11,287 bases of DNA from Candidatus Luteimonas excrementigallinarum (GTDB taxonomy: Bacteria; Pseudomonadota; Gammaproteobacteria; Xanthomonadales; Xanthomonadaceae), in NCBI GenBank assembly GCA_019115725.1, contig DXCY01000288.1, positions 1 through 11,287 on the forward strand, given 5' to 3'. Positions 6,473-11,287 of the stretch are shown piece by piece (the stretch's first letter is position 1; every line of letters begins with the position of its first letter). A program made the position numbers and the translations under genes. Under the pieces are notes generated by a model. The model made no database searches, was not told where the DNA came from, and was given only the letters and a program-made list of their open reading frames with translations.

Positions 6473-7879
6473 ATGAGCAACAAGAAGACCTTTTTCCTGC
6501 CCGACCTGGGCGAAGGCCTGCCGGACGCCACCATCGTCGAGTGGAACGTCAAGGAAGGCGACACCATCCGCCTGGACGACCCGCTGGTTTCCATGGAGAC
6601 CGCCAAGGCCGTGGTCGAAGTGCCCTCCCCGGTCTCGGGCAAGGTGCTGAAGCTGGCCGGCGCCGCCGGCGACGTGGTGATCACCGGCGCGATGCTGGCC
6701 GAGTTCGAGGTCGACCCCTCGATGCCGCAGCGCGCGGAAGGCCAGGACACCGGCCACCACCACGGCGGCGGTGACAAGGGCGTCGGCAGCCAGGACCCGG
6801 CGCCGGACGACCGCGTAGTGGCCTCCGACGACGGCGGCGCGATCGAGGCCGACGGCAAGCCCGCCCCGCAGGGTGAAGCACGCCAGGATGCCGGCACCGT
6901 GGTCGGCGCCATGCAGTCCTCCGACCACGTGCACACCGAACAGGCCGTGGCCGTCGGTGGCGTCAAGGCCATGCCTGCCGTGCGCGCGATGGCGCGCAAG
7001 CTGGGCGTGGACCTCAGCCGCGTGACCGCCACTGGTCCGGACGGCGTGGTCAGCCTGGCCGACGTCAAGAAGGCTGCCGCCGACGGTTCCGCCAAAGCGG
7101 GCGCGGCGCCGGCACAGCGCGCCGTTGACCGCGCTGCCCCGGCACCTGCCGCCGCACCGGCCCCGGTGGCCGCCGCACAGCGCGGCCCCGTGTCCCAGTC
7201 CGGCCGCCCGATGCGCACCCAGCCCCCGGGCGTGGTGGCCAGCGGCCAGCCGGAACAGCTCAAGGGCGTGCGCCGCAACATGGCCCGGGTCATGGCCGAC
7301 GCGCACAGCCAGGTGGTGCCGACCACGCTGGTGGACGATGCCGACCTGCACGCCTGGATCGGCAAGCAGGACATCACCGCCCGCCTGATCCGCGCCATCT
7401 GCACCGCGGCCAAGGCCGTGCCCGCGCTCAACGCCTGGTTCGACGGCAAGAACCTCACCCGCACCATGCATCCGCACGTGGACATCGGCATTGCCGTGGA
7501 CACCGATGACGGCCTGTTCGTGCCGGCGCTGCGCAATGCCGACGTGCTGGATGCCACCGGCGTGCGTTCGGCCATCCAGCGCCTGCGCCAGCAGGTCGAG
7601 GATCGCTCGATCCCGGCCAGCGAACTGTCCGGCTACACCATCAGCCTGTCCAACTTCGGCATGTTCGCCGGCCGCTACGCCACCCCGGTGGTGGTACCGC
7701 CGTGCGTGGCCATCGTCGGCGCGGGCAAGCTGAGCCACGATGTGGTGGCAGTGATGGGCGGCATCGAAGTGCACCGCCGCATGCCGATCTCGCTCACCTT
7801 CGACCACCGCGCCGCCACCGGCGGCGAAGCCGCGCGCTTCCTCAAGGCGCTGCTGGACGACCTGTCGCTGCCCAACTGA
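6473..7879 (+). CDS. pdhC: dihydrolipoyl acyltransferase, E2 of the 2-oxo-acid dehydrogenase complex
   Basis: Core subunit that carries the acyl group on lipoyl-lysine and transfers it to CoA; 468 residues. Domains in order: one lipoyl domain (1-80) with the lipoylated lysine K45 in METAKA; a flexible linker (81-163) with a His/Gly patch (GHHHGGG); a peripheral-subunit-binding domain (about 164-202); an Ala/Pro linker (about 205-236); and the catalytic acyltransferase domain (about 262-468). The active-site motif reads DHRAATGG at 444-451. His445 is kept, but the Asp of the usual DHRxxDG is Thr449. The ATG at 6473 follows GGATAAACGCC. It is last in the operon, directly before a strong terminator. 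Acyl specificity (acetyl or branched-chain) is not decided. The E3 partner is encoded elsewhere. Confidence 0.95.
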   Translation: MSNKKTFFLPDLGEGLPDATIVEWNVKEGDTIRLDDPLVSMETAKAVVEVPSPVSGKVLKLAGAAGDVVITGAMLAEFEVDPSMPQRAEGQDTGHHHGGGDKGVGSQDPAPDDRVVASDDGGAIEADGKPAPQGEARQDAGTVVGAMQSSDHVHTEQAVAVGGVKAMPAVRAMARKLGVDLSRVTATGPDGVVSLADVKKAAADGSAKAGAAPAQRAVDRAAPAPAAAPAPVAAAQRGPVSQSGRPMRTQPPGVVASGQPEQLKGVRRNMARVMADAHSQVVPTTLVDDADLHAWIGKQDITARLIRAICTAAKAVPALNAWFDGKNLTRTMHPHVDIGIAVDTDDGLFVPALRNADVLDATGVRSAIQRLRQQVEDRSIPASELSGYTISLSNFGMFAGRYATPVVVPPCVAIVGAGKLSHDVVAVMGGIEVHRRMPISLTFDHRAATGGEAARFLKALLDDLSLPN

Positions 7880-7892
7880 GGCCAGCGACCAC

Positions 7893-7925
7893 CGGGGCCG
7901 CGCCACTGCGCGCGGCCCCGATTTC
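7893..7925 (+). terminator. intrinsic terminator of the pdh operon
   Basis: A perfect 11-base GC stem (CGGGGCCGCGC with GCGCGGCCCCG, 7893-7903 and 7910-7920) around the loop CACTGC is followed by ATTTCT. It begins 13 bases after the E2 stop. It lies between convergent genes; in the other direction no T-run follows, so it serves the plus strand best. Confidence 0.82.
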
Positions 7926-7944
7926 TGCTCCAACCCTCTTCTGA

Positions 7945-8889
7945 TCAGGCCTGCTGCAGCGGGTTCCGGTCCAGCCAGACGCCCAGGCCCTGGGCGTTGA
8001 GTTCGATATCCATCGCCAGCAGTTCGGGCACCCGCTGCCCGGCACGGTCGATTCCCTGGCGCTGGGCACGTTCCACGTACAGTCGCGACAACGCCGCCGT
8101 CAGCCGGGCGTGGCGCTCCGGGCTGTCCTCCAGTCCGCGGGCCAGATCAACCATCGCATCCACCTGGGCAATCAGGCTGGCGCCCAGCTGCTGCACCGCT
8201 GCCACCTGCCCGTAATGGGTCACGTACACCGCCCGCGGCGCTTCAGCGAGGATGCGGCGGATCGAGCTGCGCAGCGCATCCGGATCAAACTGCACCGGCG
8301 AGGTGCTGGGCACGATGAACGCACCTCGGGCCGAATCCAGCTCGCGATAGGAAATACCGAACGTATCGCCGCAGAACCAGCTGCGGCTGCGCGCGTCCCA
8401 GACCGACAGATGGTGCCCCGCATGTCCCGGCGTGTGCACGCAGCGCAGCGGCCGGCCGGCCAGCTGCAGCACCTGGCCGTTGGCCAGCACCCGCATGCGC
8501 TCCTGGGGGATCGGTGTCAGCGGCCCGTGGTGCAGGTCGTATTCCCCGCCATAGACCGAGCGGGCGCTGGCCTCCAGCCGGGCGGGATCGCGCATGTGCC
8601 GGGCACCCTGCGGATGCACCGCAAACGTGGCATTGGGCAGCTCCTGCATCAGCGGACCGGCGCCGCCGGCATGGTCCAGGTGCACGTGGGTGGCAATCAC
8701 CCAGTCCACGTCGGCGGGCGTCAGCCCGTGCGCCTCCAGCGCCGCCAGCAGCCGCGGCACGCTCTTGCCGGTGCCGGTATCGATGAAGGCCGCGCGCCCG
8801 TCCTCGACCACCAGATAGGCGGCGCAGAACGCCGGCCGCACGTAGCCGGTATCGATCGTGACAATGCCGTTGGCGGCGGACAGGCCCAC
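7945..8889 (-). CDS. metallo-beta-lactamase-fold hydrolase
   Basis: Predicted cytosolic di-metal hydrolase of 314 residues, glyoxalase II-like; no signal peptide is seen. The full set of metal ligands is visible: THVHLDH gives H68, H70, D72 and H73, TPGHAGHH gives H156, GDTFGI gives D175 and VTHYG gives H225. After the MBL core a C-terminal region of about 85 residues, rich in Leu, Ala and Arg, looks helical. I chose GTG at 8889 because GGAG (8899-8896) lies six bases upstream; the TTG at 8895 directly abuts that site. The gene is co-directional with the trpS pair but about 90 bases downstream, and convergent with the pdh operon. The substrate is unknown; thioesters, lactones or other esters are all possible for this fold. 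Confidence 0.92.
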   Translation of the reverse strand: MGLSAANGIVTIDTGYVRPAFCAAYLVVEDGRAAFIDTGTGKSVPRLLAALEAHGLTPADVDWVIATHVHLDHAGGAGPLMQELPNATFAVHPQGARHMRDPARLEASARSVYGGEYDLHHGPLTPIPQERMRVLANGQVLQLAGRPLRCVHTPGHAGHHLSVWDARSRSWFCGDTFGISYRELDSARGAFIVPSTSPVQFDPDALRSSIRRILAEAPRAVYVTHYGQVAAVQQLGASLIAQVDAMVDLARGLEDSPERHARLTAALSRLYVERAQRQGIDRAGQRVPELLAMDIELNAQGLGVWLDRNPLQQA

Positions 8890-8895
8890 CCGCAA

Positions 8896-8899
8896 CTCC
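8896..8899 (-). promoter_or_regulatory. ribosome binding site that decides the MBL start
   Basis: GGAG on the minus strand, six bases before the GTG at 8889. It supports the GTG over the in-frame TTG at 8895, which it touches directly. Confidence 0.6.
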
Positions 8900-8979
8900 A
8901 GAATCTGCTGAACCGGGGCCAGTCTAGGCTGCGCGGGCCGCGGCCGGGATCCTGCTTTGGTCGCAGCCGCTACGCCGGG

Positions 8980-9288
8980 TCATCTTGCGCCGAGCACCCG
9001 CGGACGCAGGAAAAACGCCGCGGTCATCACCGCCAGGTACACCGCGTAGCCGATCGCCGTGGCCAGGATCTGCCCCCACATGCGCCCGTAATCCGGGTCG
9101 GCCACGTCCAGCGCCCAGTACTGGGTGAACGCAAACGCGACCACGGCCAGCAGCAGCGCCAGCACGTCGTAGATTCGCCGTCCACGGCCACGGGGCTGGC
9201 GCGGATAGATCCAGAACAGCGCGCCGAGGATCAGGAACCACGGGATGAACAGGATCAGCGCAAGGTTGAGCTCGACCAGCGCATTCAC
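8980..9288 (-). CDS. small hypothetical membrane protein
   Basis: Protein of 102 residues with three predicted membrane segments: about 7-27, about 41-60 and about 75-94. A basic loop (RQPRGRGRR, about 30-38) lies after the first helix and an Arg-rich tail (RPRVLGAR) ends it. The positive-inside rule would put the first loop and possibly the tail on the cytoplasmic side. The GTG start at 9288 overlaps the trpS stop as GTGA, so it is probably translationally coupled to trpS. I do not recognise the family. An ATG at 9284 is in another frame. The overlap and clean hydrophobic pattern make it a likely real gene. Confidence 0.72.
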   Translation of the reverse strand: MNALVELNLALILFIPWFLILGALFWIYPRQPRGRGRRIYDVLALLLAVVAFAFTQYWALDVADPDYGRMWGQILATAIGYAVYLAVMTAAFFLRPRVLGAR

Positions 9289-10622
9289 AGCTCGGCCTCG
9301 GCAAACCGGGCCAGCGCCTCCATCAGCTGCTCCACCGCGACCGCTTCGCCCAGGCGCCCGATCAGATCGCCGCCCAGGTGCACACCCACCTGCTCCACGT
9401 GGTGCAGGCCAGCGCCGGCCTCGCGCTTGAGCCGGGCAATGAGCTGCCCGGCCCCGCGCGGGGAATCGTGGCCTTCGCTCTGCAACAGCAGGCGGTCGCC
9501 ATCGACCAGCTTGAAGTAGAACCGGCCGTCATCCTCGCGGTACTGCTTGAACTGCGGCGGTGCGGCGGCGGCGGCTTCGTTGGCGGCCGCCTTCCCTGCC
9601 AGCGGCCGGGACAGATCGTGCAGGCCCACCGCGGAACGCAGTTCGCGCAGGAACGGCGCGGCCACTTCTTCGCGCAGGCGGGCGGCGCCGTCGCGCAGCT
9701 GGCGCTCGATCGCGCCCGGGTCGGCCACCAGCGCGTTGTAGCGCTCGCGCAGCGGGGCTACTTCGATATCGATGCGCTCGAACAGGCGCTCCTTGGCCTC
9801 GCCCCAGGCAATGCCGGCGGCATAGGCCTCGCGCATGGCAGTGGTTTCCGCCTCGCTGGCGAAAGCCCGGTACAGATCGAACAGGGCCGACCCCTCCGGC
9901 TCCTTCGGCTCGCCCGGCGCGCGCGAGTCGGTGACGATCGAGAACACCGCCTTGCGCAGCTGCTCGCGCGGCGCGAACAGCGGAATCACATTGTCGTAGC
10001 TCTTGCTCATCTTGCGCCCGTCCAGGCCCGGCAGCGTGGCCACCTGCTCCTCCACCAGCGCCTCGGGCAGGGTGAAGTGCGATCCATAGAGGTGGTTGAA
10101 GCGCTGGCCGAAATCGCGCGCCATCTCGATGTGCTGGATCTGGTCGCGGCCCACCGGCACCTGGTCGGCATTGAACAGCAGGATGTCCGCGGCCATCAGC
10201 ACCGGATACATGAACAGCCCGGCGGTCACTCCGGCGTCGTCGTCCTCGCCTTCGTCGCGGTTGCGGTCCACCGCCGCCTTGTAGGCATGCGCCCGGTTGA
10301 GGATGCCCTTGCCGGCCACGCAGGTCAGCAGCCAGGTCAGCTCGGTGGTTTCCGGGATGTCGGACTGGCGGTAGAACGCCACGCGCGCGGGGTCCAGGCC
10401 GCAGGCCAGCCAGCTGGCCGCCACTTCCAGCGTCGACTGCTGCACCCGCACCGGATCATGGGTGCTGATCAGGGCGTGGTAGTCGGCGAGGAAGAAGAAG
10501 CTCTCCACGCCCGGGGCATTGCTGGCGCTGATCGCGGGGCGGATGGCCCCCACGTAATTGCCCAGGTGCGGTACGCCGGTGGGCTTGATGCCGGTAAGGA
10601 CGCGAAGCGGACGTTGGCTCAT
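9285..10622 (-). CDS. trpS: tryptophan--tRNA ligase with C-terminal extension
   Basis: Class I aminoacyl-tRNA synthetase that charges tRNA-Trp with tryptophan in the cytosol. The HIGH-type motif is PHLGN at 18-22 and the ATP-binding loop is KMSKS at 204-208, in GLDGRKMSKSYDN. At 445 residues it is about 110 longer than the usual 330-340. The enzyme proper ends near 340. An Ala-rich linker (GKAAANEAAAAAPPQ) follows, then a domain whose core, DGRFYFKLVDGDRLLLQSEG (about 365-384) leading into GAGQLIARLKREA, resembles the YegP/DUF1508 fold. The final 40 residues look helical. The ATG at 10622 lacks a clear Shine-Dalgarno. A small membrane-protein gene overlaps its stop. The synthetase identity is certain; the role of the extension is unknown. 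Confidence 0.97.
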   Translation of the reverse strand: MSQRPLRVLTGIKPTGVPHLGNYVGAIRPAISASNAPGVESFFFLADYHALISTHDPVRVQQSTLEVAASWLACGLDPARVAFYRQSDIPETTELTWLLTCVAGKGILNRAHAYKAAVDRNRDEGEDDDAGVTAGLFMYPVLMAADILLFNADQVPVGRDQIQHIEMARDFGQRFNHLYGSHFTLPEALVEEQVATLPGLDGRKMSKSYDNVIPLFAPREQLRKAVFSIVTDSRAPGEPKEPEGSALFDLYRAFASEAETTAMREAYAAGIAWGEAKERLFERIDIEVAPLRERYNALVADPGAIERQLRDGAARLREEVAAPFLRELRSAVGLHDLSRPLAGKAAANEAAAAAPPQFKQYREDDGRFYFKLVDGDRLLLQSEGHDSPRGAGQLIARLKREAGAGLHHVEQVGVHLGGDLIGRLGEAVAVEQLMEALARFAEAEL

Positions 10623-10689
10623 TGCATGTTGTAAGGCGGGCGGCCCAGCAGTTTAACCGCTGCCGACAATGGCCGGCACCGGCCGCCGG

Positions 10690-10721
10690 AAAACAGCAGG
10701 GGCCGGAAAACCGGCCCCTGC
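10690..10721 (-). terminator. intrinsic terminator downstream of csbD
   Basis: Perfect 11-base stem (10696-10706 with 10711-10721) around a four-base loop, followed on the minus strand by TGTTTTCC. It lies 56 bases after the csbD stop and 74 bases upstream of trpS, and so should separate their transcripts. The loop is AAAA on the plus strand and TTTT on the transcribed strand. Confidence 0.78.
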
Positions 10722-10735
10722 GGATCACCTCCGAT

Positions 10736-10771
10736 GTGCCTGGATCACGCCCGCCGGCGCAATCCAGGCAC
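10736..10771 (-). repeat. inverted repeat just after the csbD stop
   Basis: A perfect 10-base inverted repeat, GTGCCTGGAT (10736-10745) and ATCCAGGCAC (10762-10771), flanks a 16-base GC-rich spacer. It starts five bases after the csbD stop and lies upstream of the terminator. It may protect the mRNA 3' end, act as an auxiliary hairpin, or be a protein-binding palindrome upstream of trpS. Confidence 0.6.
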
Positions 10772-10776
10772 GCCCG

Positions 10777-10974
10777 TCAGAGCGAGCGTTCGAAGTCCTT
10801 GACCTCCTGCTCGGCGCGCTCACGGCCCCAGCCGTACTGCTCCTGCAGCTTGCCGGCCAGATACTCGCTGTTGCCTTCGGCCACGTCGAACACATCGTCG
10901 GTCAGATCGCCCCACTTGGCCTGGGCCTTGCCTTTGACCTGGGACCACTTGCCGGAAATGATGTCTTTGTTCAT
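10777..10974 (-). CDS. CsbD-family stress-response protein
   Basis: Small hydrophilic cytosolic protein of 65 residues, the usual size for the family. It starts MNKDIISGKWSQVKGKAQ and continues with KWGDLTDDVFDVAEGN and LAGKLQEQYGWGRERAEQEV, both family hallmarks. Homologues such as Bacillus CsbD and E. coli YjbJ are induced by general stress, but their biochemical role is unknown. GAGG lies nine bases before the ATG. It follows an entericidin-like gene on the same strand, with that gene's terminator between them. No convincing promoter was found in the roughly 140 bases upstream, apart from a GC palindrome CCCCGCGGGG (11031-11040). Two hairpins follow the stop. Confidence 0.92.
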   Translation of the reverse strand: MNKDIISGKWSQVKGKAQAKWGDLTDDVFDVAEGNSEYLAGKLQEQYGWGRERAEQEVKDFERSL

Positions 10975-11112
10975 TGGGTCTTACCTCGTTGTGGGGATAG
11001 GCGCGGTTCCTGCCGCGCACTTTCACTGTGCCCCGCGGGGTTTGAAGACCCGGTCAAGGTTTCGTTGTCCGCCATTGACATGCATGAACAGCGCCCGGGC
11101 CAGGCGGCGGAC

Positions 11113-11141
11113 AAAAAGAAAGCCGGCGTGCGCCGGCTTTC
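11113..11141 (-). terminator. intrinsic terminator of the entericidin-like gene
   Basis: GAAAGCCGGCG and CGCCGGCTTTC (11118-11128 and 11131-11141) form a near-continuous 11-base stem, in practice nine pairs with a four-base loop. TTTTT follows on the minus strand (11117-11113). It lies 38 bases after the stop of the lipoprotein gene. Confidence 0.85.
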
Positions 11142-11178
11142 CCATCGTTCCGCGCGCGTGGCGCTGGAACGGCTGCGA

Positions 11179-11287
11179 TCAGATCGGATCGGTGCCGCCG
11201 GTTTCCTCGGCGGCATCCTCCACCTTCTCACCAACCTTCTGTACGTCCTGGCCCGCACCGCGGACGGTGTTGCAGGCCGTGAACGAG
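11179..11287 (-). CDS. entericidin-like small lipoprotein, C-terminal part
   Basis: Thirty-five codons and the stop are visible; the signal peptide start lies beyond the right edge. The segment FTACNTVRGAGQDVQKVGE contains a lipobox-like FTAC with the lipidated Cys, followed by the CNTxRGxGxDxxxxG pattern typical of entericidin A/B. It ends VEDAAEETGGTDPI. Mature entericidins are tiny envelope lipoproteins. In E. coli EcnA and EcnB form a toxin/antidote pair linked to stationary-phase lysis, while many homologues have no proven role. Only one such gene is visible here. It lies upstream of csbD, another stress-linked gene, separated by a terminator. Confidence 0.85.
   Translation of the reverse strand, partial: SFTACNTVRGAGQDVQKVGEKVEDAAEETGGTDPI

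Noticed and set aside
6025..7933. Two long minus-strand open frames over the E1 beta and E2 genes
   Set aside because: The plus-strand genes have clear domains and catalytic residues; these frames have Ser/Ala/Arg or His/Gly-rich mirror composition.
8110..9519. Long open frame on the plus strand (469 codons)
   Set aside because: It crosses the MBL gene, the small membrane gene and the end of trpS in antisense, with low-complexity composition and no family motif.
9378..10634. Plus-strand open frame of 418 codons
   Set aside because: Antisense shadow of trpS; rich in Gln, His and Arg without recognisable domains.
11005..11010. GGAACC resembling an extracytoplasmic sigma factor -35 upstream of csbD
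   Set aside because: No matching -10 at the expected distance, and the transcript would start at the ribosome binding site.
11075..11080. Perfect TTGACA -35 hexamer on the plus strand
   Set aside because: No -10 hexamer lies 16-18 bases downstream and no plus-strand gene follows.
11030..11092. Twenty-codon minus-strand frame starting at ATGCATGTC
   Set aside because: No ribosome binding site, no recognisable peptide, and it is too short to separate from chance.
10971..11258. Minus-strand open frame of 95 codons
   Set aside because: It overlaps the entericidin-like gene in another frame and runs through its terminator; the sequence is Arg/Ser-rich with no domain.

Overview
This is GC-rich bacterial chromosomal DNA, densely coding, most likely from the family Xanthomonadaceae (Stenotrophomonas, Xanthomonas, Pseudoxanthomonas or a close relative). 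The best clue is the tryptophan 2,3-dioxygenase. Its key residues F51, H55, Y113, R117, H240 and T254 fall at the same numbers as I recall for the Xanthomonas campestris enzyme. The long TrpS with a C-terminal extension and the heterotetrameric 2-oxo-acid dehydrogenase operon also fit. Nothing in the window points to a plasmid, phage, insertion sequence, CRISPR array or defence island.

Left part, minus strand (1-4068): four genes read in one direction. In transcription order they are kynA (tryptophan 2,3-dioxygenase), a CbiM-like membrane protein 13 bases after it, an AbgT-family transporter with its own ribosome binding site, and the N-terminal part of a POT-family peptide transporter cut by the left edge. 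Together they suggest tryptophan or peptide catabolism with associated transport, but no shared function is proven.

The 284-base gap between the divergent kynA and pdhA genes holds a structured, GC-rich block with several short inverted repeats that may be a dispersed intergenic repeat. kynA has a -10-like box so close to its ATG that a leaderless transcript is possible.

Centre, plus strand (4353-7920): a three-gene operon for a 2-oxo-acid dehydrogenase complex: E1 alpha, E1 beta (ATGA overlap) and E2. A strong hairpin lies between E1 beta and E2, and a textbook intrinsic terminator follows E2. No E3 (lipoamide dehydrogenase) gene is present. The substrate (pyruvate or branched-chain 2-oxo acids) cannot be settled from sequence alone. 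The E2 active-site motif has Thr where Asp is usual.

Right part, minus strand (7945-11287): in transcription order an entericidin-like lipoprotein cut by the right edge, a CsbD-family stress protein, trpS with an extra C-terminal domain, a small membrane protein overlapping trpS by four bases, and a metallo-beta-lactamase-fold hydrolase convergent with the E2 gene. Clear intrinsic terminators follow the entericidin and csbD genes.

Overall this is ordinary core and near-core metabolism. The points worth a second look are the altered E2 motif, the unknown substrate of the complex, the TrpS extension, the structured kynA/pdhA intergenic block and the hairpin inside the pdh operon. I found no evidence for an undescribed system.
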